This document shows, one piece after another, positions 9,127-17,876 of a stretch of 64,000 nt of DNA. The position numbers and the translations under genes were made by a program. Origin of the DNA: CAMDHY01 sp046156265 (GTDB taxonomy: Bacteria > Pseudomonadota > Alphaproteobacteria > Rhizobiales > Segnochrobactraceae); assembly GCF_046156265.1 (NCBI RefSeq), contig NZ_JAWDIR010000005.1, positions 17,661-81,660 of the forward strand, written 5' to 3'. Below the pieces are notes generated by a model that ran no database searches, was not told where the DNA came from, and worked only from the letters and a program-made list of their open reading frames with translations. Each line of letters opens with the position of its first letter. Position 1 is the first letter of the stretch.

Positions 9127-9522
9127 TCAGACGTCGTCGGCGAAGGCCTGCCGGATGCCGTCGCTCAGGGATGAGCCGAGGAGCGGCTTCTCGACGATCG
9201 GCACGCCCGCCGCACTCGCCCGGCGGATCACCGCGGCCGTCGGCGTGCTGGTGATCAGGATCGCCGGCATCTCGACCTGCCGGGCCCGCAGCCGGTCGAT
9301 GACCGACAGCCCGTCGTCGCCGGGGATGTGGAAGTCGACGACGAGGCAGCCGACGTTCGGCAGCGCCATGTCCGACAGGATCGCCTCACCGTCGGCATAG
9401 GTGCGCACCCGGTAGCCCTCGACCTCGAGGGAGAACCTCAGGCTGCCCAGCACGTCCGGATCGTCGTCGACGACCAGGACGGTCAGGGCTGCCGCGTCTG
9501 TCTGGCTCACGTTCGTGATCAT
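9127..9522 (-). CDS. Single-domain response regulator, FixT-like
   Basis: 131 residues from ATG 9522; a TTG at 9567 is possible but has its AGGA directly abutting it. The protein is only a CheY-type receiver: acidic pair near D19-D20, phosphoacceptor D63 in LVVDFHIPG, and the conserved Lys in VEKPL. There is no output domain. It lies next to fixJ-fixL and its promoter carries a perfect FNR/FixK box. In Caulobacter, FixT is a FixK-controlled lone receiver that inhibits FixL, so a negative-feedback role is plausible. Only one cysteine (C59) is present, so an Fe-S cluster of the Caulobacter FixT kind is unlikely. Confidence 0.75.
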   Translation of the reverse strand: MITNVSQTDAAALTVLVVDDDPDVLGSLRFSLEVEGYRVRTYADGEAILSDMALPNVGCLVVDFHIPGDDGLSVIDRLRARQVEMPAILITSTPTAAVIRRASAAGVPIVEKPLLGSSLSDGIRQAFADDV

Positions 9523-9599
9523 GCCTGGGACCGGTCGCAGCGAGCCGTGCAGGGTCGACGGTCGCAATCCTAGCTTCCGGGACGGCGCGCCGTCCCGCC

Positions 9600-9613
9600 T
9601 TGATCTCGATCAA
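9600..9613 (-). promoter_or_regulatory. FNR/FixK box upstream of the lone receiver gene
   Basis: TTGAT-CTCG-ATCAA is a perfect match to the FNR/FixK consensus (TTGAT-N4-ATCAA). Its centre is about 84 bp upstream of the receiver ATG at 9522. A class II start 41.5 bp downstream would lie near 9565 and give a leader of about 43 nt. It also sits just beyond the fixJ stop, so the target must be the receiver gene. Confidence 0.85.
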
Positions 9614-9623
9614 TCCGCGCGCG

Positions 9624-10274
9624 TCAGGCCGGAGGCTCGGCGGAGACGACGCCGGCCGCCAGGGCGAGGCGAACGAGGTGGGAGAGGCTGGTCGCCTGTG
9701 TCTTCGTCATCAGGTTCGCCCGGTAGACTTCGACCGTGCGGGGGCTGATGCCGAGCTGGCGGGCGATCGCCTTGTTCGAGCTGCCCGCCACCAGCCCGTC
9801 CAGCACCTCGCGCTCGCGCGGCGAAAGCCCCGTGAACCGCAGGCAGGCGGCGGTCCGCTCCCCGGCGGTGCGGTCACCGCTTCCGGCCTCCGCATCGCGC
9901 TGGACCTCGGCGAGCGCGGTGCGCACCGTCGTGATCAGCGCGTCGTCGCGGTAGGGCTTCTCGAGGAAATCGCGCGCTCCGGCCTTCATCGCCTCCACCG
10001 CGAGCGCGATGTCGCCATGACCGGTGATGACGACGATCGGCACCGTCGCTCCGCGCTCGCGCAGCGCCTGCAGGAGCTCGATGCCGCTCATGCCCGGCAT
10101 GCGCACGTCGGTGATGATACAGCCGCGCAGCTCGCCGGTGTCCGCGTGGGCGAGGAAGGCGTCGGCCGAGGGGTGGCCAGTTGCGGCGATCCCCTCGGTC
10201 TCCAGCAGGAACAGCAGCGAGTCGCGCGCGGCATCGTCGTCGTCGATGACGTGGACCAAGCCCTCAGGACCCAT
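9624..10274 (-). CDS. fixJ: Two-component response regulator FixJ
   Basis: 216 residues from ATG 10274. N-terminal receiver with acidic cluster at residues 11-14 (DDDD) and phosphoacceptor D56 in ITDVRMPGMSG, conserved Lys in LEKPYRDDAL, then a LuxR-type helix-turn-helix (LSPREREVLDGL ... ARQLGISPRTVEVYRANLM). The start overlaps the end of fixL by 11 bp. Phosphorylated by FixL at low oxygen, FixJ activates fixK in rhizobia and relatives. A longer reading from 10334 would overlap fixL more and lacks family support. Confidence 0.93.
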   Translation of the reverse strand: MGPEGLVHVIDDDDAARDSLLFLLETEGIAATGHPSADAFLAHADTGELRGCIITDVRMPGMSGIELLQALRERGATVPIVVITGHGDIALAVEAMKAGARDFLEKPYRDDALITTVRTALAEVQRDAEAGSGDRTAGERTAACLRFTGLSPREREVLDGLVAGSSNKAIARQLGISPRTVEVYRANLMTKTQATSLSHLVRLALAAGVVSAEPPA

Positions 10275-11838
10275 CGTCGCGCATCTCCTGTGCCGCTTTG
10301 AGGGTGAATCCGAACCGTGTGCCGCCGCTTTCACCCGGCTCAGCCCAGATCGAGCCCCCGTGTGCCTCGACGATAGTACGCGAAATCGACAGGCCGATAC
10401 CGAGGCCCTGCGTCTTCGTTGTCGCGAACGGCTGGAACAACCGCTGGGCGATCTCCGGAGCGAGGCCGGTGCCCGTGTCGCTCACCGTCACCGCCACCAG
10501 CCCGTCGTCGGCGGCGGCTGTCGCGATCGTCAGGTCGCGTCGCGGCGTCGCCTCCATCGCTTCGACCGCGTTGCGTACGAGGTTCAGCAGCACCTGCTGC
10601 ACCTGCACCTTGTCGGCGATCACCCACTCGCAGGCGGGATCGAGGGCGAACCGGACCCGCACGCCGTGCTCCTTGGCGCCGACGAGGGCGAGCGCGCTCG
10701 CCTCCTCGATCAGCTTCGGCAGGTGCTCGATGCGCTGTTCGGTGTCGCCACGCTCGACGAAGCCGCGCAGCCGCCGGATGATCTCGCCGGCCCGCAGCGC
10801 CTGGTCGGCCGCCTTGTCGACGGCACCGCGCAGCCGCTCCGCCTGCGGGCTCTCGTCGCCCTCGAGCAGCCGCCGCGAGCCCTTCAGGTAGTTGGCGATG
10901 GCCGACAGCGGCTGGTTGAGCTCGTGCGCGAGCGTTGAGGCCATCTCTCCGAGCGCCGTCAGCCGCGAGACGTGGACGAGTTCGGCCTGCAGTTCCTGCA
11001 GGCGCGCCTCCGTCCGCTGGCGTTCGGTGAGGTCGCGCACGAAGCCGGTGAAGAATCGGCGGTTGCGCGAGCGCATCTCGCCCACCGCGAGTTCCATCGG
11101 GAAGGTCGTGCCGTCGCGTCGCGCCCCGACGACGACGCGCCCGATGCCGATGATGCGTCGCTCACCGGTGTCGAGGTAGTGGCCGATGTAACCGTCGTGA
11201 GCGGCGCGGTGCGGCTCCGGCATCAATATCGAGACGTTCTGGCCGATCGCGTCCTTCGCCTGGCGGTCGAACAGCCGCTCCGCCGCGACGGAGAACTCCT
11301 GCATGACGCCCTGCTCGTCGATGACGATCATGGCGTCCGGCACCGTCTCGAGGATCGACCGCAAGTGTGCCTCGCGATCCTGCAGGTCTGTGGTCCGCGC
11401 CTCGGCGTCGGCGCGCGAGCGCATCAGCCATTCGCCGCCGATGGCGAGGCCGCTGCCGATCGCCGCGAAGGCGATCGCCTCCAGGAGGTCCGGTGTCGCG
11501 GCGGGCATCGGCGACATCGCCAGCCCCGCGGCGAGGCTGAGCGCCGTCGCGAGCGCCCCTGGCCAGAGGCCGCCGTAGCCGGCGGCGAGCAGCACCGCCG
11601 GAACGAAGAACAGGAACGGCGACCGGCCTTCCAGCACCGGTTCCAGCACGAGGCGGAACGCCGCGGTGCCGGCGACGATGGCGACGGCGCCTCCGAGGGG
11701 AACGACGATCGCGCTGAGATCCGGGCGCGGCCGAAGCGCCCCGCCAACCGTGCGACGATCCCCCGGGCGCTCACGCTCGGGTCGTGGGGCCCATCCACCG
11801 GATGGAGCACTGCCGTGGGGGCCGTCCGCCTGCTTCAC
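10264..11838 (-). CDS. fixL: Oxygen-sensing histidine kinase FixL
   Basis: 524 residues from a GTG. A basic N-terminus precedes a four-helix membrane domain (about 40-135, KdpD/DUF4118-like). A PAS heme domain (about 155-270) follows, with proximal heme ligand H214 in EPHRAAHDGYI and the distal-pocket arginine R234 ending IIGIGR, at the same 20-residue spacing as in Bradyrhizobium FixL. The kinase core has phosphoacceptor H305 in LAHELNQPL, an N box (NLVRNAVEAM) and G boxes (DTGTGL, GLGIGLSI). Heme oxygen binding inhibits the kinase. Divergent from fixK. Confidence 0.94.
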   Translation of the reverse strand: MKQADGPHGSAPSGGWAPRPERERPGDRRTVGGALRPRPDLSAIVVPLGGAVAIVAGTAAFRLVLEPVLEGRSPFLFFVPAVLLAAGYGGLWPGALATALSLAAGLAMSPMPAATPDLLEAIAFAAIGSGLAIGGEWLMRSRADAEARTTDLQDREAHLRSILETVPDAMIVIDEQGVMQEFSVAAERLFDRQAKDAIGQNVSILMPEPHRAAHDGYIGHYLDTGERRIIGIGRVVVGARRDGTTFPMELAVGEMRSRNRRFFTGFVRDLTERQRTEARLQELQAELVHVSRLTALGEMASTLAHELNQPLSAIANYLKGSRRLLEGDESPQAERLRGAVDKAADQALRAGEIIRRLRGFVERGDTEQRIEHLPKLIEEASALALVGAKEHGVRVRFALDPACEWVIADKVQVQQVLLNLVRNAVEAMEATPRRDLTIATAAADDGLVAVTVSDTGTGLAPEIAQRLFQPFATTKTQGLGIGLSISRTIVEAHGGSIWAEPGESGGTRFGFTLKAAQEMRDDGS

Positions 11839-11907
11839 GGATGAACCAATAGCCTTCCGGTACGACGGGCGCCATGCGGCGCGGCGGCCGGGCCGCCTCC
11901 GGTAAAA

Positions 11908-11924
11908 CCCTTAAGGGATTTCCC
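11908..11924 (+). promoter_or_regulatory. Candidate FixJ-binding site upstream of fixK
   Basis: CCCTTAAGGGATTTCCC combines a palindrome with TAAG-N3-TTTCCC. From memory, the high-affinity Sinorhizobium FixJ site contains TAAG-N3-TTTCCC as well. It lies 79-95 bp upstream of the fixK ATG, in the 164-bp space between fixL and fixK and in a clearly less GC-rich stretch. That placement suits activation of fixK by phosphorylated FixJ. The match is by eye against a remembered consensus. Confidence 0.5.
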
Positions 11925-12002
11925 GTTCGGGGAGCCAACGGAATTTCGTCCGCGACGCACAGCCCGTACTCCGTGAACATCCGCTTCACGAGGAGACGAG
12001 CG

Positions 12003-12686
12003 ATGCACGGACTGAGCGTCTCGACCCCGCACACCGACATCCGCCCGATGCTGCGGTCGGCCCCGTCGCAACCGCTGGTCCACCTCGCCGACGGCCTCGA
12101 TCTGCCCGGCGTCGCCATGCCGTTCCTGCGCAACGAGGAAATCTACGGACAGGACGAGCCGGCCGACTTCGTCTACCGCGTCATCTCCGGCACGGTGCGG
12201 ACCTGCCGCCAGCTCGCCGACGGGCGCCGCCAGGTCGAGGCGTTCCACCTGCCGGGCGACGTCTTCGGCCTCGAGTGCGGCGATGTCCACTACGCCTCCG
12301 CCGAGGCCGTGGTCGATTGCGAGGTCGCCCTCGTCCGCCGCTCGGCGGTGGAGAGTGCCGCCCAGCGGGACGGCACCGCCGCCCGCGCCCTCTGGCTGCT
12401 CGCCACCGGCGATCTCGAGCGCGTCCGTCGCCTGACGCTTACGCTCGCCCGCAAGGGTGCCACCGAGCGGGTGGCGAGCTTCCTGCTCGCCCTCTCGGCG
12501 CGCGGCGACGGCGACGTCGTCGATCTGTCGATGTCGCGCAACGACCTCGCCGACCATCTCGGCCTCACCATCGAGACGGTGTCGCGCACCTTCACCCAGC
12601 TCGAGCGCAGCCGGCTGATCGAGCTGCCGTCGCCGCGCCGGGTGGTCCTGCGCGACCGCCGCGCCCTCACGGCGCTGGACGGCTGA
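12003..12686 (+). CDS. fixK: Crp/Fnr-family transcription activator FixK
   Basis: 227 residues from ATG 12003, preceded by AGGAGA; the open frame extends further upstream but that part covers the promoter. A cyclic-nucleotide-fold domain is followed by a helix-turn-helix at about residues 180-201 (NDLADHLGLTIETVSRTFTQ), whose ETVSR recognition helix reads TTGAT-N4-ATCAA sites. The N-terminal cysteines that hold the FNR Fe-S cluster are absent, so oxygen is not sensed directly. This fits FixK, activated through FixLJ and expected to drive the ccoNOQP genes and the box at 9600. Confidence 0.9.
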   Translation: MHGLSVSTPHTDIRPMLRSAPSQPLVHLADGLDLPGVAMPFLRNEEIYGQDEPADFVYRVISGTVRTCRQLADGRRQVEAFHLPGDVFGLECGDVHYASAEAVVDCEVALVRRSAVESAAQRDGTAARALWLLATGDLERVRRLTLTLARKGATERVASFLLALSARGDGDVVDLSMSRNDLADHLGLTIETVSRTFTQLERSRLIELPSPRRVVLRDRRALTALDG

Positions 12687-12763
12687 TCGTCTTCGGACTG
12701 CCGCGCGGATCGGCTATCCTTCGCCTTGCGCGCGCCGATCGGGCGCGTGGCTGAGGTTTCGTC

Positions 12764-15430
12764 CTGAGCATCCGCAACTTCGACGCCCTGTTCGCCCCGA
12801 AGACGGTCGCGCTGATCGGCGCGAGCCACGAGCCGCGCACGGCCGGGCGGGTGCTCGCCGACAATCTCTATGCCGGTGGCTTCGCCGGCCCGATCCTCAC
12901 CGTCAGCGGTGCCGGTCGCGCCATCCGCTCGACGCTCTCCTATCGATCCGTGGCCGAGCTGCCGGTGACGCCGGATCTCGCCGTCATCGCCATGCCGCCG
13001 GCAGCCGTGCCCGGCCTCGTCGCCGAACTCGGCGCGCGCGGCTGCCGGGCGGCGATCATCGTCGGCGACGGTCCCAGCAGCGGTGCCGAGGCGGCGGCGC
13101 TGCAGGCGGCGATGCTCACGGCCGCCCGCCCGCACCTCATGCGTCTCGTCGGGCCGAACAGCCTCGGCGTCGTCTCGCCCGCAGCGGGCCTCAATGCCAG
13201 CCTCGCGCCCGCGGCGCCGGCGGCCGGCGACATCGCCTTCCTCACCCAGTCCGGCACGGTGATGACGTCCGTGCTCGACCGCGCGGCGGCGCACGCGATC
13301 GGCTTCTCGCACGTCGTCTCGCTCGGCGGCATGGCCGACGTCGACTTCGGCGACATGCTGGACTTCCTCGCCGGCGACCGCCGCACCCGCGCCGTGCTGA
13401 TGTATGTCGAGGCGATCACCGACGCGCGCAAGTTCATGTCGGCCGCGCGCGCCGCCGGTCGCCTGAAGCCCGTCGTCGTCGTCAAGGCCGGCCGCAGCAG
13501 CGGTGGCGCCCGTGCGGCGCGCTCCCACACCGGCACGCTCGCCGGCACCGATGCCGTCTACGAGGCGGCCTTCCGGCGTGCCGGCCTGCTGCGGGTCGGC
13601 GACCTGCGCGAACTCTTCGAGGCCGCCGCGACGCTCGCTGGCGGCCGGGCTGTGGCGGGCGACCGGCTCGTCGTCGTCACCAACGGCGGCGGCGTCGGCG
13701 TCCTCGCCACCGATGCACTGGAGGCCCAGGGCGGCCGCCTCGCCGAGCTCACGCCGGAAACTCTGGCTCGCTTCGCCGCTGGCGAACCGAGCGGCGGCGG
13801 AAATCCCGTCGACCTCGGTGCACGCGCCGACCGGGCCCGCTACGAGGCGGCGGTGGCGGCCGCGCTGTCGACCCCGGAGGCCGACGCGGTGCTGGTGCTG
13901 AACGCCCCCACCGCGCTCGCCGACGGGACCGAGGCGGCGGACGGCGTCGTCGCCGCCCTCGCCGCCGGGCCGCCCCGGCCGACGCTCGCCTGCTGGCTCG
14001 GCGAGGCGACGGCGCGTGCGGGGCGGGCGCGCCTTGAGGCGGCGCGGGTGCCGACCTATTCCACGCCCGACGCCGCCGTGCGGGCGTTCATGCACCTCGT
14101 CGCCCACCGCCGGAACCGCGCCCTCCTGATGCAGGTGCCCGAAGCCGCCGCGCGCGCCACCGCCGCCGCGATCGAGGCCGCGCGCACCACCGTCGAGGCG
14201 GCCATCGCGGCAGGGCGCTCCGTTCTCACCGACGCCGAGGCGATGGCGGTGCTCGCCGGCTTCGGCATCCCGACGGTGGCGACACGCATCGCCGCGGCCG
14301 ATCCGCTGGCTGCTGCGGAAGAGGCCGCCCGGATCGGCTTCCCCGCCGTCCTGAAGATCCTGTCGCCCGACATCGCCCACAAGTCGGAGGTCGGCGGCGT
14401 CCGTCTCGCCCTGGGGGACGCGGCCGCCGTCGAGGCGGCGGCGCGCGAGATGCTCGCGACCGTCGCCGCCCGCGCGCCGGGCGCGCGCGTCGACGGCTTC
14501 GTGGTGCAGGCGATGGCGCACCGGCCGCGCGCCCACGAACTCGTCTGCGGCCTCAGCGAGGACGCGACGTTCGGGCCTGTGGTGCTGTTCGGCGCCGGCG
14601 GCACTGCCGTCGAGGTGCTCGACGACCACGCGATCGGCCTGCCGCCCCTCGACCTGATGCTGGCACGCGAAATGATCGGCCGCACCCGCGTCGCCCGCCT
14701 GCTCGCCGGCTACGGCGACCGCCCGCCGGCCGACCTTGAGGCGGTCGCCGCCGTGCTGGTGGCGCTGTCGGAGCTCGCCGTCGCCCTGCCCAACGTCGTC
14801 GAGCTCGACATCAACCCGCTCGTCGCCGACGCTGACGGCGTGCTGGCGCTCGACGCCCGGATCGTCGTCGCCCCCGTCGCCGCCGGCCGCCGGCTCGCCA
14901 TCCGCCCCTATCCGCGCTCGCTCGAGCGGCGCGTCGGCATCGACGGGAACGAGAGCTTCGAGGTGCGGCCGATCCGGCCGGAGGACGCGCCGGCGCTCGC
15001 CGAGATGGTCCGCCTGTCGACGCCGGAGGACCTCAGGCTGCGCTTCTTCGCCCCAGTCATGGAGCTTTCGGCCGAGCGCGCCGCCCGTCTCACCCAGATC
15101 GACTACGACCGCGAGATGGCGCTGGTGGCGGTGGCGGCCGACGCCGCCATCGTCGGCGTCGTCCGGCTCATCGCCGATCCGGAGAACGACACGGCCGAAT
15201 ACGCCGTCATGGTGCGCTCGGACATGAAGGGGCGGGGCCTCGGCTCGGCGCTGATGGAGGCGATCCTCGACTATGCCCGCGCCCGCGGCACGGCCCGCGT
15301 CGTCGGCTCGGTGCTGCGCGAGAACACCTCGATGCTCAGGCTCTGCACCGATCTCGGTTTCACCATGCGGCCGGATCCCGACGATCCCGGCGTCGTCGCG
15401 GTCGAGCACACGCTGCAGCGGGGCGCCTGA
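12764..15430 (+). CDS. Pat-type acyl-CoA synthetase (NDP-forming)/GNAT acetyltransferase fusion
   Basis: 888 residues if it starts at CTG 12764. Domains: CoA-binding Rossmann fold (residues 1-130, SIRNFDALFAPKTVALIGAS), succinyl-CoA ligase-like domains with H255 in ARSHTGTLAG, an ATP-grasp part (about 480-700, with VLKILSPDIAHKSEVGGV), and a C-terminal GNAT domain (about 728-888, MKGRGLGSALME). This is the layout of Pat/YfiQ protein lysine acetyltransferases that control acetyl-CoA synthetase. The in-frame stop at 12752 and lack of ATG/GTG/TTG before 12851 mean the CoA domain can only be complete with a non-standard start; GAGGT lies 6 nt before the CTG. H255 is the catalytic position of true ADP-forming synthetases. 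Confidence 0.85.
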   Translation: MSIRNFDALFAPKTVALIGASHEPRTAGRVLADNLYAGGFAGPILTVSGAGRAIRSTLSYRSVAELPVTPDLAVIAMPPAAVPGLVAELGARGCRAAIIVGDGPSSGAEAAALQAAMLTAARPHLMRLVGPNSLGVVSPAAGLNASLAPAAPAAGDIAFLTQSGTVMTSVLDRAAAHAIGFSHVVSLGGMADVDFGDMLDFLAGDRRTRAVLMYVEAITDARKFMSAARAAGRLKPVVVVKAGRSSGGARAARSHTGTLAGTDAVYEAAFRRAGLLRVGDLRELFEAAATLAGGRAVAGDRLVVVTNGGGVGVLATDALEAQGGRLAELTPETLARFAAGEPSGGGNPVDLGARADRARYEAAVAAALSTPEADAVLVLNAPTALADGTEAADGVVAALAAGPPRPTLACWLGEATARAGRARLEAARVPTYSTPDAAVRAFMHLVAHRRNRALLMQVPEAAARATAAAIEAARTTVEAAIAAGRSVLTDAEAMAVLAGFGIPTVATRIAAADPLAAAEEAARIGFPAVLKILSPDIAHKSEVGGVRLALGDAAAVEAAAREMLATVAARAPGARVDGFVVQAMAHRPRAHELVCGLSEDATFGPVVLFGAGGTAVEVLDDHAIGLPPLDLMLAREMIGRTRVARLLAGYGDRPPADLEAVAAVLVALSELAVALPNVVELDINPLVADADGVLALDARIVVAPVAAGRRLAIRPYPRSLERRVGIDGNESFEVRPIRPEDAPALAEMVRLSTPEDLRLRFFAPVMELSAERAARLTQIDYDREMALVAVAADAAIVGVVRLIADPENDTAEYAVMVRSDMKGRGLGSALMEAILDYARARGTARVVGSVLRENTSMLRLCTDLGFTMRPDPDDPGVVAVEHTLQRGA

Positions 15431-15441
15431 CGGCTGCCGCG

Positions 15442-16422
15442 TCAGGTCTCCGGCGCGAAGGCGTACTCCGTCACCTGCCGCCAGGTCTCGCCCGGTCGCA
15501 GCACCGGCGAGGGGAAGTGCGGCTTGTTCGGTCCGTCCGGGAAGGTCTGCGGCTCGAGGCAGAGGCCGGCGTGCGGGAAGAACGGCACGCCGAGGCCGCC
15601 GCCGTCATAGACCTGCAGGCCCGGCGCCGTCGTCCGACAAGTCAGCACGAGCCCGCCGCCGATGACGGTGGCCGCGGGATGCAGCCCGTCGTCCGCGGGC
15701 GTCGCGTCCAGCACGTAGTTGTGGTCGAGGCGCGGACCGTCGGCGAGGCGGCGGGGCTCGCGAAGATCGAAGGGGGTGCCCGCGACCGGGGCGATCTCAC
15801 CGGTCGGGATGAGGTCGGCATCGACCGGCGTGATGTGTGCTGCGTGCACGGCGAGGCGGTGCTCCAGCACGGCGCGGCCGGGCGCCAGCGTGAAGTAGGA
15901 ATGGTGGGCGAGGCCGACCATCGTCGGCGCGTCGGTGGTCGCCGTCATCGTCACCCTGAGCGTCGCAGGCGCCGCGAGCGTGTAGGTCACGCGCGCCGTC
16001 AGCGTGCCGGGATAGCCCTCCTCGCCATCCGGCGAGACGATCTCGAAGGTCGCGGACGTGGCATCGGAGGCTACCAGCCGCCACGGCCGGTGCGAGAAGC
16101 CGCGCAGCCCGCCGTGCAGGTGCGTGCGGCCGCGCTCGTTGAGCCCGAGCTGGTAGGTCCGGCCGTCCAGTGTGAAGCGGCCGCCGCCGATGCGGTTGGC
16201 GTGGCGGCCGGCGGTGGTGCCGACATAGCCGGGATTGTGCAGGTAGCCGGCAAGATCCGGGTAGCCGAGCACCACCGGCCGCGGCCCCTCCGGCGCCGGA
16301 ACCGTCAGCGACTGGACCGACGCACCGAACCCGATCACCGTCGCCGCGGTCCCGTCGGCCAGCGACAGCGCGACTGCGGCGATCTCGACGCCGTCGATGG
16401 TTCCGATGGTGGAGACGGTCAT
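15442..16422 (-). CDS. galM: Aldose 1-epimerase (galactose mutarotase)
   Basis: 326 residues, normal for the family. It interconverts alpha and beta anomers of galactose or glucose. The substrate-binding GRHANRIGGGRF, catalytic His region GLAHHSYFTL and catalytic Glu in CLEPQTFPDGPN are visible. It is convergent with the Pat-like gene (11 bp between the stops) and has no sugar-pathway neighbours, so its physiological sugar cannot be told from context. Confidence 0.92.
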   Translation of the reverse strand: MTVSTIGTIDGVEIAAVALSLADGTAATVIGFGASVQSLTVPAPEGPRPVVLGYPDLAGYLHNPGYVGTTAGRHANRIGGGRFTLDGRTYQLGLNERGRTHLHGGLRGFSHRPWRLVASDATSATFEIVSPDGEEGYPGTLTARVTYTLAAPATLRVTMTATTDAPTMVGLAHHSYFTLAPGRAVLEHRLAVHAAHITPVDADLIPTGEIAPVAGTPFDLREPRRLADGPRLDHNYVLDATPADDGLHPAATVIGGGLVLTCRTTAPGLQVYDGGGLGVPFFPHAGLCLEPQTFPDGPNKPHFPSPVLRPGETWRQVTEYAFAPET

Positions 16423-16607
16423 GGGCGGGTTCCGTGGCGGCCGGATGGCGGCTGCGCCGTCCGGCCGGATCTTTCCGGGCGGCGCAGCCGGCGCGCAGCC
16501 TAGAGCGGCGCCGGCAGCCCCGCCAACGGGATTTTACCAACCGGTGAAGACGGTTCGGCTAACCTTGCGGGACCGCCGCGATGGACGGTGGGTGAGGGGA
16601 GCACGCC

Positions 16608-17162
16608 ATGACGCGGGCAGGCGCAGCGCCGGACGAGATCGACCCGAAGATCCGGCGGGCGGAGCCGGGCGATCTCGCCGCCATCGAGCGCATCATCTCG
16701 GCCGCGTTCACCCCCTACATCCCGCGTCTCGGCCGACCGCCGGGGGTGATGAAGAACGACTATGCCGCCTTCATCGCCGCCGGCGCCGCGTTCGTGCGGA
16801 TGGGCGATCCGGTGGGGACTGCGGGCGGCGAGCGGCTGAATGGAGCGAGCGACGGCCCGGCCGCGGAACGGGGCAGTGGCGAAGGCCCCGTCGAAGGCGT
16901 CATCGTGCTCGTCGACGAGGAGGACGTCCTCTATGTCGACACCCTCGGTGTCGACCCGGCGGCGCACGGCCGCGGCCATGGCCGCGCCCTACTCGACTTC
17001 GCCGCTGCGGAAGCGCGCCGTCGTGGCTTTCCGGCGCTCCGGCTCTGCACCAATCTCGTGATGCACGAGAATCTCACCTTCTACCGCCACCTCGGCTGGC
17101 GGGAGACCCACCGCGGTACCCAGGCGGGCTTCGAGCGGGTGTTCTACCGCAAGGAGGTTTGA
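16608..17162 (+). CDS. GNAT family N-acetyltransferase
   Basis: 184 residues; GAGGGGAG precedes the ATG. Single GNAT fold: N-terminal IRRAEPGDLAAIERIISAAF, acetyl-CoA motif A around LGVDPAAHGRGHGRALLDFA, and a C-terminal NLTFYRHLGWRE typical of small-molecule or peptide acetyltransferases. An insert at residues 65-95 (rich in Gly, Ala, Glu) breaks the central sheet compared with most relatives. The substrate is unknown. Convergent with the LysE-family gene downstream. Confidence 0.8.
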   Translation: MTRAGAAPDEIDPKIRRAEPGDLAAIERIISAAFTPYIPRLGRPPGVMKNDYAAFIAAGAAFVRMGDPVGTAGGERLNGASDGPAAERGSGEGPVEGVIVLVDEEDVLYVDTLGVDPAAHGRGHGRALLDFAAAEARRRGFPALRLCTNLVMHENLTFYRHLGWRETHRGTQAGFERVFYRKEV

Positions 17163-17179
17163 TTGGCGGGGCCACGCCC

Positions 17180-17794
17180 TCAGCCGCGGCGCGCCAGGGC
17201 GAGGCCGAGCCCCGCGCCGATCAGCGCCCCGCCCGTCAGCCGGTTGCGCAGTCGCCCGCGCCCCGCGAGTAGCCGACGGCCGCGTCCCGCGAAGACGGCC
17301 CAGAGCGAGTCGCCCGCCGCTGCCACGATCACGAACGTCGCAGCGAGCAGCACGAGCTGCGGTCCGGCGGGCTCGGACGGCTCGACGAACTGCGGCAGCA
17401 GGGCGCCGTAGAACAGCAGCGTCTTCGGGTTGGTGAACGACACCAGCACGCCGCGCAGGAACGCCGCGCGGTCAGGACGCGCCGAGGGTCCCACGTCCGC
17501 AAGGTCGCCCGCCGGGGCCCGCCAGAGGCGCACGCCGAGGAAGACCAGATAGGCGACACCGATCCAGCGCAGCCATTCGAAGATGTCGGCCAGCACCGTC
17601 ATCGCCGTCGCCATCCCCGCGACGACCAGCGCCAGTTGCAGGACCATCGCGGCCGAGGTGCCGGCCACGGTCACCAGTCCCGCGCGCGGCCCGCGCGCCA
17701 GGGCGTTCGCGACGATGAGCGCGACGTTCGGGCCCGGAATGGCGACCAGCACCAGCACCGCCGCCACGAAGCCGAGATAGAGATCGAGGGACAT
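17180..17794 (-). CDS. LysE/RhtB family amino-acid exporter
   Basis: 204 residues with about six hydrophobic helices. The family signature IPGPN lies near residue 20 and FTNPKTLLFYGALLPQF near the middle, both typical of RhtB-type efflux permeases for amino acids or derivatives. Inner membrane. The stop is 17 bp from the convergent GNAT stop. It lies downstream of the M16 terminator, so it has its own promoter. The substrate cannot be deduced. Confidence 0.88.
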   Translation of the reverse strand: MSLDLYLGFVAAVLVLVAIPGPNVALIVANALARGPRAGLVTVAGTSAAMVLQLALVVAGMATAMTVLADIFEWLRWIGVAYLVFLGVRLWRAPAGDLADVGPSARPDRAAFLRGVLVSFTNPKTLLFYGALLPQFVEPSEPAGPQLVLLAATFVIVAAAGDSLWAVFAGRGRRLLAGRGRLRNRLTGGALIGAGLGLALARRG

Positions 17795-17876
17795 GCGGCC
17801 GCTACCACAAGCATTGCGGCGGCGAGTGTGGGCGCCTCACGGCCAGCGGCGCAAGACGGTCCGTCGACACATCAAA

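Noticed and set aside
12290..15409. 1039-codon minus-strand open frame
   Set aside because: Antisense shadow of the Pat-like gene; no recognisable domain.
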